From Gammaproteobacteria bacterium (GTDB lineage: Bacteria > Pseudomonadota > Gammaproteobacteria > Pseudomonadales > Pseudohongiellaceae), in contig PBHS01000050.1 of assembly GCA_002719575.1 (NCBI GenBank), forward strand, positions 12,393 through 27,671: 15,279 bases of DNA. The letters are read 5' to 3'. This document shows positions 1 to 6,842 of the stretch, piece after piece. Numbering within the stretch: the stretch's first letter is position 1; each line of letters opens with the position of its first letter. The notes below the pieces were generated by a model. It saw only the letters and a list, made by a program, of their open reading frames with translations. It searched no databases and had not been told where the DNA came from. Position numbers and translations under genes: made by a program.

Positions 1-763
1 AAGCGCTGGTTTTGACACTAAACCCGAAATCGAGTCCGTCGACTGGTGCAAGATTGATGATATCTGTACTTCCAAGCTCGACTGAAGAAAAGGTCTGAGA
101 TTGTTTGTTTCCCGCTGAAACACGGATGAGCCAATCGTCCCTCTCTGGCACTGATACAGAAAAGCTCGAGGAATCTCCTAGATCCTTTAGATCAACTTCA
201 AACCACTTACTGTAGGGCGTTGAAACCTCTACACGTAAATTCGACAAGTCATCTGAGGCCGCGATCCTGCCAGAAAGAATTTGAGAGCCGCTAGGAAGTG
301 AAGTGTCCGGAGTGTTAGTAAATGAAATAGCTTGTGACAGTTTTCCCACCGCAGCAGGGTCGGAGGTAGGGTTGGGTTGACGCCAAGAATCGATCGAAAA
401 TGAAATCAAAAACTCAAAGCTATATTCTTTTGTTTCACCCGATGCTGGTGGGATGTTGCTGTACCGCGTTTCGTAAACGCCTTGAAGCCAGTTTTGCGCC
501 AAAAAAGATTCGCCTGGAGCCAGATCGATATTTCCGCCATTTGGAAATACAGCAAAACCACCGTCACCTGTCGTAGCCGGATAATCGCCGATTCCTTGTA
601 TGGCGACCTGATAGAATATGTCGTTTAATTGGGCGTCTCCAACATTCGTCAGTTTAATTATTGCATTGCGGTCTTTGCTATCTAACGCGTAGTCAAGAGC
701 GAGAGGGCCCACATATTCAATTTTTATGTTGTTCCAAACTACTGGCTCGGAATAATCAGACAT
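1..763 (-). CDS. Hypothetical beta-rich protein, C-terminus beyond window edge
   Basis: An uninterrupted frame of 254 codons runs from an ATG at 763 off the left edge. GGAG lies 5 bases upstream of the ATG (769-772), and an in-frame stop (797-799) rules out a much longer N-terminus. No signal peptide or membrane segment is visible. The residues are rich in Ser, Asp, Gly, Asn and alternating hydrophobics, which suggests beta-sandwich modules. The first part (about residues 10-150) includes the motifs KLTNVGDAQLNDIFYQV and LAPGESFLAQNW, resembling CARDB-like or other Ig-like domains. A second beta-rich part begins near residue 160. I do not recognise the family. The lack of an export signal is odd for such composition, so secretion by a type I route through an unseen C-terminus is possible but unproven. 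Confidence 0.8.
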   Translation of the reverse strand, partial: MSDYSEPVVWNNIKIEYVGPLALDYALDSKDRNAIIKLTNVGDAQLNDIFYQVAIQGIGDYPATTGDGGFAVFPNGGNIDLAPGESFLAQNWLQGVYETRYSNIPPASGETKEYSFEFLISFSIDSWRQPNPTSDPAAVGKLSQAISFTNTPDTSLPSGSQILSGRIAASDDLSNLRVEVSTPYSKWFEVDLKDLGDSSSFSVSVPERDDWLIRVSAGNKQSQTFSSVELGSTDIINLAPVDGLDFGFSVKTSA

Positions 764-851
764 GGATGCTCCAATAAATAACTGTTTCAAACTTGTTCAT
801 GAATATATTTTTTCGTTGCTGAACGTAAGTTTCTTTTTTTGATAAGGTAAT

Positions 852-1094
852 TTAAGAATTCTGATTAAGTGTCCAGTTAGACTTTGGGTGGAAACACCAC
901 GCGGCTCGACGCTCTTGAGTTGCTATCAGAAATCGATCAAAATTACGGGTGATGAGTAAGTCTCGAGCAGATCCATCTTTTGGGATTTCAACTCGTATTT
1001 CGTAGCTGGCCTGACGAATTCCAAAGTTGATATCAGGCTTTTGTCCGATCGCCTTCCACATCTTAACAAAAGCCACTATCGTGCTGAAATGCAA
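852..1094 (-). CDS. Possible small protein or gene remnant
   Basis: A weak frame of up to 80 codons begins with TTG at 1094; a later in-frame ATG gives about 69 residues beginning MWKAIGQKPD. The C-terminal half (for example IRQASYEIRVEIPKDGSARD) has credible codon use. No good ribosome binding site, signal peptide or known domain is visible. A neighbouring - strand frame upstream (about 1064-1240) is also protein-like and could join it through one frameshift, so a decayed gene is as likely as a living small one. Function unknown. Confidence 0.25.
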   Translation of the reverse strand: MHFSTIVAFVKMWKAIGQKPDINFGIRQASYEIRVEIPKDGSARDLLITRNFDRFLIATQERRAAWCFHPKSNWTLNQNS

Positions 1095-1221
1095 TTGAGG
1101 GTATTTCGCAAGTCATTGCACGTAAAAGAAGCAATTTACGCTTCACATGTTTATCGAGGAGTTCCTTGCACCAAGCCCTTGCTAGTATTTGCTCTATATC
1201 GGTGCATACCTTTGAAATTTC

Positions 1222-1236
1222 GCACTTAAAAAGTGC
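1222..1236. repeat. Perfect small hairpin upstream of stator operon
   Basis: GCACTT and AAGTGC form a 6-bp perfect stem around a 3-base loop. No U-tract follows on either strand, so it is not a convincing terminator. The decamer GCAATTTACG after it also occurs at 1131-1140, where it takes part in another small hairpin (CGTAAA 1121-1126 with TTTACG 1135-1140). Confidence 0.4.
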
Positions 1237-1357
1237 AATTTACGAGTCTGCTATGTCAACAAAATCGCGTTTGCACCAAAACTTTGCCTCATCTCGATGA
1301 CGTGTATTGGTACAGATCTTGCAATTTTCAGAACAAGGGCTCCGGAGTGACTGTTTT

Positions 1358-1385
1358 TTGACACCCGGAAAGCAATTTTTAGAAT
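1358..1385 (+). promoter_or_regulatory. Sigma-70-type promoter for the stator operon
   Basis: A perfect -35 hexamer TTGACA (1358-1363) is followed after 16 bases by TAGAAT (1380-1385), which matches the -10 consensus at five of six positions. The predicted start of transcription near 1392 falls inside the AGGAAG ribosome-binding sequence, only about 12 bases before the TTG start codon, so the leader would be unusually short. No sigma-28-type flagellar promoter was seen here. Assigned from sequence match only. Confidence 0.5.
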
Positions 1386-1403
1386 CTATAAGGAAGTAGC
1401 CAG

Positions 1404-2183
1404 TTGAATATCTTGAGTCTAGCGGGTGCTGTGGTGCTGGTGTGGGTAGTTTGGTTTGCCTTGGGCCAGGAAAGTGCGAAAGGAATCGATATCTACGAGC
1501 AATACATTCAATCATCGGGCTTGGCCATCGTGGTAGGGGGCGCCTTCGGCGCAGCGTTTTTGAAATCCTCGACCAATGATTTCAAAGCGGCTTGGAGCCT
1601 ACTCCCCAGAGCCTTCAAGAACCCCGTTCCATCTCGAGTATTGATCGATCAGTTGGTTGAGTTTGCAGACATCGCTCGCAAAAATGGGCTTATAGCCCTT
1701 GAGTCCCAGCAAATTAATCACAATTTCATGGCCAAAGCCATACAACTTCTGGTCGATGGTCAAAAACCAGGAATTATAGCCAAGACTCTCGAAGCTGAAT
1801 CAGACGCACAATCGCAGCGAGAAAAGCATGGGACAACATACTGGTCTTACCTTGGAGAAGTATCTCCAGCGATGGGGATGGTAGGCACTCTTGTTGGACT
1901 TGTTTCATTGCTTGCGGATATGTCTAGCCAAGAAAAACTTACCTCGGGCATGTCTACTGCGCTACTGACTACCCTTTACGGGGCAATGCTTGCAAATATG
2001 ATTTTTCTTCCGATCGCCGCAAAAATGCGAGTACAAAGCGAGGTTGAGGCGTTGAACCGAGAGATAATTATCGAGGGGGTAGCTTTTATCCAGACTGGCG
2101 GCAATCCGCGAGTGCTCGCAGACATGCTCGCGTCCTTTGTTACCCCAGATGAAGCGCAAAAGTTGGCGATTAATTCAAGGTAG
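1404..2183 (+). CDS. pomA: PomA-like flagellar stator subunit (MotA/PomA family)
   Basis: 259 residues, the usual PomA size. It forms the membrane ring of the stator that turns ion flow into flagellar torque. Four membrane segments are visible (about 2-21, 37-54, 147-172 and 184-206). In the cytoplasmic loop, ARKNGLIALE places R92, K93 and E100 at the positions of the torque-generating charges of Vibrio PomA (R88, K89, E96). The third segment has the signature SPAMGMVGTLVGLVSLL, with P155 and T162, and the fourth has ALLTTLYGAMLANM, with T190. T162 and T190 align with PomA T158 and T186, threonines linked to sodium use. The match to PomA is much closer than to E. coli MotA, so a Na+ motor is inferred. 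Start TTG at 1404 is preceded by AGGAAG with good spacing. It is first in an operon with two PomB genes. Confidence 0.9.
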   Translation: MNILSLAGAVVLVWVVWFALGQESAKGIDIYEQYIQSSGLAIVVGGAFGAAFLKSSTNDFKAAWSLLPRAFKNPVPSRVLIDQLVEFADIARKNGLIALESQQINHNFMAKAIQLLVDGQKPGIIAKTLEAESDAQSQREKHGTTYWSYLGEVSPAMGMVGTLVGLVSLLADMSSQEKLTSGMSTALLTTLYGAMLANMIFLPIAAKMRVQSEVEALNREIIIEGVAFIQTGGNPRVLADMLASFVTPDEAQKLAINSR

Positions 2184-2210
2184 CCTCATGCACTCGAATT
2201 AAGGGTCAAA

Positions 2211-3347
2211 ATGTCTGAGTTAGAAGGCGAATCCAATCCTGACGGTGCATCTCCTTCATCGAGCAAGGCGAGAAAACCGAAATGTGACCCTTGCGATGTG
2301 GGCGCCCCCCTGTACATGGCGACCTTTTCAGACATGGCTATTCTGTTGATGGCCTTTTTTGTGTTGCTACTTTCCATGACCGAAATCGACTTGAGGACTT
2401 GGCAGAAGATTACGGGCCAAATTCGACTGGCGTTTGGAACGCAATCTATCAATTTGGATTTCCCTATCCCGAAGGCCCAATCAATGATGATCGATAACTT
2501 CTCGCCGAATGAAGCTGCGCGAAACATTAGCAGTGATGTTAGGCAACGGGTTGAAACAGAGGGGACGCTGCGTGTACGCAATACCGAAACCTATGAAAAC
2601 CAGTTCGATATTGAACGCGAATTCCTAATTTTGGAAGCCGCACTGGAAAGTGAGATATCAAAGGGCGAAGTCAACATAAAAATTGTAGATGAGCAGCTTG
2701 TAGTTGAAGTGCCAACCCCCCCTGCTTCGCTTGGAGACGGACCTAGCCACTCCTCAGAAAGGATCGGGGTTGTCAGCCAACAACTTATAAACGCCAGCGC
2801 AAAAGTCACACAAATCCAGTCTGAGATAACACGTGATATCAATGTGGTTGCGACGAAAAATAGCTTTGTTGAATCCAACAGCGTCTCAACAGGCGAGTTA
2901 TTAAATAAGTTACAGATATTGCGAGAAGACCTTAAGACGCAAATTGAGGAGGAGATTCTTGAAGTCGAGATGCGGAACGAATCTATTTATATAAGGGTGG
3001 ATAGCGAAGACTCTTTTGCATCCGGCAGCGCAGATTTGCAACCTAACTTCGAGCTCATGCTTGCAGACCTTGCTCGCTCCATCGCCGGGTTGACGCAGTC
3101 GATTTCGATCGAGGGACATACCGACAACATGCCGATCTCTTTTCAAGAAAGATTTCAATCTAACTGGGACCTGTCTGCGGCGCGAGCATCCTCTGTAGCA
3201 TCTGTCTTAATGGCCCAGCAGGGCTTGAGCGACGTCGCCTATGAGGTTCTCGGTTTTGCAGATACAGTGCCAATAGCTACCAATGAAACAAGTGAAGGAC
3301 GTTCAAAAAACAGGCGTATTGAGATAAGGATGGCTGACTTCAAATAA
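2211..3347 (+). CDS. pomB: PomB-like stator subunit 1, plug-containing, with extended periplasmic region
   Basis: 378 residues, longer than the roughly 300-320 usual for MotB/PomB. It anchors the stator to peptidoglycan and carries the ion-binding site. A short cytoplasmic tail with C25 and C28 precedes one membrane helix (about 37-56) containing MATFSDMAILLM, where D41 is the ion-binding Asp. The following TEIDLRTWQKITGQIRLAFG (57-76) aligns with the PomB segment that includes the plug helix. The C-terminal OmpA/MotB domain (about 265-376) has FASGSADL, EGHTDNMP, NWDLSAARA and the closing NRRIEI. Between plug and OmpA domain, residues about 140-215 look like a degenerate copy of the OmpA-like half. 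It starts 27 bases after pomA with only a weak ribosome binding site and is followed 25 bases later by a paralogue. Confidence 0.9.
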   Translation: MSELEGESNPDGASPSSSKARKPKCDPCDVGAPLYMATFSDMAILLMAFFVLLLSMTEIDLRTWQKITGQIRLAFGTQSINLDFPIPKAQSMMIDNFSPNEAARNISSDVRQRVETEGTLRVRNTETYENQFDIEREFLILEAALESEISKGEVNIKIVDEQLVVEVPTPPASLGDGPSHSSERIGVVSQQLINASAKVTQIQSEITRDINVVATKNSFVESNSVSTGELLNKLQILREDLKTQIEEEILEVEMRNESIYIRVDSEDSFASGSADLQPNFELMLADLARSIAGLTQSISIEGHTDNMPISFQERFQSNWDLSAARASSVASVLMAQQGLSDVAYEVLGFADTVPIATNETSEGRSKNRRIEIRMADFK

Positions 3348-3372
3348 ATGAGTTAGCGATGAAGGATGCTAG

Positions 3373-4485
3373 ATGCCAAAAAAAGCAGAGATTAAGGTAA
3401 AGGAAAAACTCGAAGAGTGCGAAGAATGCCCGCAAGTGGCGCCCTTATATCTGGCAACATTTTCAGATATGGCAATACTGCTTATGGCGTTCTTTGTATT
3501 GCTATTGGCACAGGCTATTGTGACCGAAGACCTCTACGAAGAGCAAAGTGAGTCTACTTTTGAGACCGGAGTTCAAGCTCAGGTTGAAGCTTATAATCAG
3601 GCAGCAGCTGAGAACTTGGTGAAAAAACAGTTTACGTCTGCCCCAGTTGACCCCACGGTGTTTGACATCATTGAAGAAGATAGAACAGACGAAGTTCAAC
3701 CGGACGACAAGCTTAAACAAAAAAGAAACACGGCAACGGCTGCAACCAATGCGATGGAAATAGTCGAGCAGAGGTTCGCAGCAGAGATTGCGCGCGGATC
3801 AGTTGAAGTAAGGGAAGAAGAAGCCAAAATTATAGTCGAGGTCACTGAGGATTTTGGCGACGGAAATGATGACTTGAATGAAGAAGCCAAGCTTCCAGGC
3901 GAGATTAACGATCAACTCTTGGAACTTTATCTCCAGGTTGTCACCGCCCAAGCCGAAACGGGTTCTACGATTGAAGTTTTGGGTGGTTCTCCTCGATCTG
4001 ATGCATATGAGGAGAGTTCTGCGGCGGACGATACTCCAAAAATTTTTCAGAACCTACTCTTGGCGCTTGATGAGGACATCGAAGCGGGGCGACTAGAGAT
4101 AAAGCGCGAGGGTTCAGATGTGATCCTTACTCTGCCAAGTACCAACGGCTTTTCAAGTGGCTCTGCAGCCCTGAGGCCCGGCTTTCTCCCACTTCTGAAC
4201 AGGATTGGAGATGCGCTAATCCCCGTGAAACGAATCGCACGCATCGAGGGCCACACAGATAGCGTTCCATTGGCGTTCGGTGGCCGATATCGAAGCAATT
4301 GGGATCTATCATCTGCCCGAGCAGCATCGGTTGCTGACTACCTTCTTGAGCAGAGGTATCGCAATGGCGGGGAAATTTACATCGCCGGCTTTGGTGACGG
4401 GAAGCCCGTTTCGACCAATGAGACGGAGGCTGGGCGTGCAGCGAACAGAAGAATTGAGATAGTCCTGCCCAAGGGTTTTATTTAG
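3373..4485 (+). CDS. PomB-like stator subunit 2, plug segment not recognisable
   Basis: 370 residues, paralogous to the gene before it. A charged tail with CEEC (C16, C19) is followed by a membrane helix (about 26-46) with LATFSDMAILLMAFFVLLL, where D32 is the ion-binding Asp. After the helix it diverges sharply. The W/F-x-x-I-x-G plug pattern of PomB is missing and replaced by an acidic, Gln/Ala-rich stretch (about 50-125). Residues about 128-205 resemble a degenerate OmpA-like half (EIARGSVEV, FGDGNDDL, IEVLGG). The canonical OmpA domain follows (about 226-368): FSSGSAAL, IEGHTDSVP, NWDLSSARA, NRRIEI. AAGGA sits 8 bases before the ATG. Same operon as the PomA and PomB1 genes, so it may replace or join PomB1 in the stator dimer. 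A different partner cannot be excluded. Confidence 0.88.
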   Translation: MPKKAEIKVKEKLEECEECPQVAPLYLATFSDMAILLMAFFVLLLAQAIVTEDLYEEQSESTFETGVQAQVEAYNQAAAENLVKKQFTSAPVDPTVFDIIEEDRTDEVQPDDKLKQKRNTATAATNAMEIVEQRFAAEIARGSVEVREEEAKIIVEVTEDFGDGNDDLNEEAKLPGEINDQLLELYLQVVTAQAETGSTIEVLGGSPRSDAYEESSAADDTPKIFQNLLLALDEDIEAGRLEIKREGSDVILTLPSTNGFSSGSAALRPGFLPLLNRIGDALIPVKRIARIEGHTDSVPLAFGGRYRSNWDLSSARAASVADYLLEQRYRNGGEIYIAGFGDGKPVSTNETEAGRAANRRIEIVLPKGFI

Positions 4486-5266
4486 TCGGACAGTCTTCGT
4501 AATCAGTTTCCAAGCAGCGGGAGATGATCCGATCAATCCCGTCGAATCTGTCGCCAAGCATAATCTCCGCAACCTCATAGAGTTGTACTGTGTCTTCAGT
4601 CTGATGCCCGTTCAGGTATGCAAGCTTGCCCCAGACGTAGGCGACTAGTGGATCCCCCAGATCTTTTTTTTCAGGTAAAAAGAACAGCCTTTTTTCGGGA
4701 ATAAGGCCATCACCTGTCTGGGCGACTACTGCATAGGAGAACTGGGCCTCCGGGAGTCCTGACTTTGCAGCATCTAAAAAGAGCTCCCTTGCTCTACGCA
4801 TATCTTGCTCAACACCCAACCCTTCGAAAAGCATTTTCCCTAACATAAAAGAACCGCGAGATAAGCCTTGCATCGAAGCAGACTGAAATTCTTGGAACGA
4901 GATTGTGTAGTCTTGCTCGACATTAAGTCCCTCAAAATACATCATGCCCAGATTTAAATGTGCCTCAGCTAGGCCTGCAGAAGCAGCCTTCTCATACCAA
5001 TAAAACGCCTTTTCTGCGTCAATATCCACTCCCTGGCCGCTCTGATAGAGCCGGCCTAAATTAAGCTGCGCCTCTGGCATGCCTGCCTCAGCTAGGGGAA
5101 GCCACGACCTATATGCGACAGCAAACCTACCGCGATTCATAGCAGCTATTCCCGCCTCAAACCGATTCGACTGTGCACTGGAGTCAAAAGTAGCAGTGAC
5201 TAAAAGCCCAAGAAGAAAAATCTTCCTTATTCGCTTACAGATCTGAACGAGATTCTGGAATACCAC
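4478..5266 (-). CDS. Exported Sel1-repeat protein, possibly MotX-like
   Basis: The frame is open up to a TTG at 5398. I prefer the GTG at 5266, which puts a basic region (KRIRK) and a hydrophobic core (IFLLGLLVTA) at the N-terminus, ending near SSAQS as a Sec signal. No candidate start has a good ribosome binding site; an ATG at 5365 would add an implausibly long tail. Numbered from the GTG (262 residues), Sel1-type repeats lie at about 58-94 (AGMPEAQLNLGRLYQSGQGV), 95-130 and 131-166, with a degenerate one after 167. The C-terminus has two Cys (251, 259). Sel1 proteins are scaffolds. MotX, the T-ring protein of Na+ motors, is a periplasmic Sel1 protein, and this gene converges with the stator operon (8-bp overlap), so a MotX-like role is attractive. 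Homology to MotX itself is not shown. Confidence 0.82.
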   Translation of the reverse strand: MVFQNLVQICKRIRKIFLLGLLVTATFDSSAQSNRFEAGIAAMNRGRFAVAYRSWLPLAEAGMPEAQLNLGRLYQSGQGVDIDAEKAFYWYEKAASAGLAEAHLNLGMMYFEGLNVEQDYTISFQEFQSASMQGLSRGSFMLGKMLFEGLGVEQDMRRARELFLDAAKSGLPEAQFSYAVVAQTGDGLIPEKRLFFLPEKKDLGDPLVAYVWGKLAYLNGHQTEDTVQLYEVAEIMLGDRFDGIDRIISRCLETDYEDCPTK

Positions 5267-5721
5267 GGCTCTGGAAATTCGAGAAAGTCCCTTGGAGTGA
5301 CGATAAATTTCGTATATGAGCGTATGTTTAGTCAAAGCTACACTCGCTTGGTTACTCAATGGCATTAAAGATAAGCTTTTAATATGTCTGTTTTCCAACA
5401 GCCCGATAAGTATTTAGCAGCTTCATAGATAAACACATCAAGTCGATATCGTATCAGAAATCAAGTCTTCTTCGCTCTTGGATAAATAAGAGAATGACTC
5501 GGACACATTATGCTATCGCTCAAATGGGTCTTCACAAAGAGCCAGACTCAGATCCGCTGTTCTCGGTCCCCGAAGGCGGTACGTGAACTAACAACTAATT
5601 GCTAAAAACTCTTAATTCATTGGGAATAATGATTTCGGTGGTGTGTGCGGTGAAGCAACTTGCCGGGGCTTAACGGTCCATAACCAAGTCTGCAGGGGTA
5701 CAAGCCTACCAAGATCGGTTG

Positions 5722-5773
5722 ATCAAACCTTGTGTCACTCCACGAGGAGTGCCTCGTGCATTCGAGGTTTGAT
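5722..5773. repeat. Nested inverted repeats, possible structured RNA
   Basis: An outer 9-bp perfect inverted repeat, ATCAAACCT (5722-5730) with AGGTTTGAT (5765-5773), encloses CACTCC/GGAGTG (5736-5751) with a 4-base loop. CCTCG (5752-5756) can pair with CGAGG (5763-5767), giving a three-way junction if the outer stem is shortened to six pairs. No U-tract follows, so it is not a plain terminator. Function unknown. Confidence 0.4.
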
Positions 5774-5947
5774 ATGAGCCATGAATTAGTAAATAAGCAG
5801 ATTTTTCCACTGCAGTGCTTCATGTATCAGTTTCTCTGGCCGCTCAGAGCCGCTATCGTTAATGTTAATCAATTAAATTTATCCTTGGCGTAATGGAGGA
5901 ATAGTTGACTAGAACGAAGCAGACATAAAATACATTAATTTGGCTTT

Positions 5948-6225
5948 ATGATATCGCAAAGCCCGCACGTGCGTGATGAACTTGAAGAAGCCGAAAAAGC
6001 TAAAGAAATTTATGTCAAATGTATGCCAATAATATATTGATGAGTGGAAGATATAGGGAAAACTGCTGATTTTTAAAACGCTATCCTTGCAAAGAAATCG
6101 TTATCTCATTATCTGCAGCTGACGCTGAATACCATGGTTCGGCGCTTGTCGACTTTTTGGTTAGTTGGACCAAGGGATTTACTCAAGGTAAACCATACAC
6201 TACTATGCGTGTTATCGATCAGTAA
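5948..6225 (+). pseudogene. Possible gene remnant in two frames
   Basis: A 30-codon frame from ATG 5948 to TGA 6040 (acidic and basic, helical in look: RDELEEAEKAKEIYVK) is followed in another frame by an open stretch at 6070-6225 containing ISLSAADAEYHGSALVDF and ending TTMRVIDQ. Both parts have protein-like composition, but no single frame joins them and no good ribosome binding site is seen. A competing frame at 6079-6285 is also open, so the assignment is weak. No family is recognised. Confidence 0.25.
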
Positions 6226-6296
6226 GTTAAGTCTGGACTGCTCTGCACCAACACATTTCAAGCGTCTGTTAGATGCCCAATAACTATGGATAAATC

Positions 6297-6737
6297 ATGG
6301 CACTTATAAGTTTCAGCTCACTAAAAAATATGATTTCAGGTCGTGGCGACGACAATAACACGGACGAGCTGTTCAAAGAAGTTTTACTACTAGTTCTCGC
6401 AAGAGCTTCTCGTGTTGATTCTAATGTTGATTCAATTGAAATACAGCATGTCCAAAAGGCCGTAAAAGAGATTACAAAGGCGGATTTCTCTGAAGCGGAG
6501 ATACTCACTGCTGCATCTTCTGAATTATTCGAGACTCAATCCCTTGAACGAACACTTGCGAAGGCCTCAGGGAAACTCAGTTCCGAAAACAGAGCAGAGA
6601 TTCTTGATTGCCTTTCTAAGCTACTGAAGGCCGATGAGTCAATCAGATATCCTGAGCTGGAATTTTTTGATCATGTGGCAGCCGCACTGCGAGCGTCACC
6701 ATCAGAGATAGCCGGATTAAAAGCCACCAAAGAATAA
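6297..6737 (+). CDS. TerB-fold (tellurite resistance TerB-like) protein
   Basis: 146 residues, no signal peptide, predicted all-helical and cytoplasmic. The layout is that of the TerB family: two related helical halves, each with an acidic cluster that binds metal in known TerB proteins. The first half (about 23-62) has LLLVLARASRVDSNVDSIE with D41, D45 and E48. The second (about 97-132) has LLKADESIRYPELEFFDHV with D113, E114, E120 and E122. The ATG at 6297 is preceded by a modest GGA. There is no ter operon nearby, so a tellurite role is not implied; stand-alone TerB-like proteins are common and mostly uncharacterised. The next gene in the same direction is 105 bases away with a hairpin between, so co-transcription is doubtful. 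Confidence 0.75.
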   Translation: MALISFSSLKNMISGRGDDNNTDELFKEVLLLVLARASRVDSNVDSIEIQHVQKAVKEITKADFSEAEILTAASSELFETQSLERTLAKASGKLSSENRAEILDCLSKLLKADESIRYPELEFFDHVAAALRASPSEIAGLKATKE

Positions 6738-6739
6738 TC

Positions 6740-6756
6740 CTTATCGGGTTGATAAG
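6740..6756 (+). terminator. Hairpin after the TerB-like gene
   Basis: CTTATC and GATAAG form a perfect 6-bp stem with a 5-base loop three bases after the stop codon. No run of T follows, so termination by this hairpin alone is doubtful; it may instead stabilise the 3' end. Confidence 0.25.
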
Positions 6757-6842
6757 AATTGTGTGACTGCCGTACCTAAGAAAGCAGCGCTCAGTCTTCC
6801 TGAGAAAATCGATTTCTTGATCGTCCGACTAAGAGCGAAAAA

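Larger units (their letters stand above)
764..1403. other. Long spacer, weak coding signals only
   Basis: No confident gene lies between the partial gene at the left edge and the stator operon. On the - strand a weak 80-codon frame (852-1094) and, in another frame, an open stretch (about 1064-1240) have protein-like composition and may be pieces of one decayed gene. Two small hairpins share the decamer GCAATTTACG (1131-1140 and 1234-1243 region). The right end holds the likely promoter of the stator operon. Confidence 0.5.
5399..6296. other. Long spacer with no intact gene
   Basis: About 900 bases without a convincing complete gene. The middle (about 5555-5780) is richer in G+C than its flanks and contains a foldable element described separately. 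Further right (5948-6225) two protein-like fragments suggest a gene relic. A weak promoter-like pair, TTGACT (5905-5910) and TAAAAT (5926-5931), lies just before it but has only a 15-base spacer. Confidence 0.5.

Noticed and set aside
1404..4485. Zorya-type (ZorA/ZorB) anti-phage system
   Set aside because: The A subunit is a standard short PomA without the long C-terminal tail of ZorA, torque-loop charges are kept, and no ZorC/D/E effector follows.
6121..6160. Resemblance of ISLSAADAEYHG to the LSxxEAEY motif of copia retroelement RNase H
   Set aside because: A short chance match; copia elements are eukaryotic and no other domain of a retroelement is present.
6297..6737. Tellurite resistance operon
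   Set aside because: Only a lone TerB-fold protein; no TerC, TerD/E/Z-type genes in the window.
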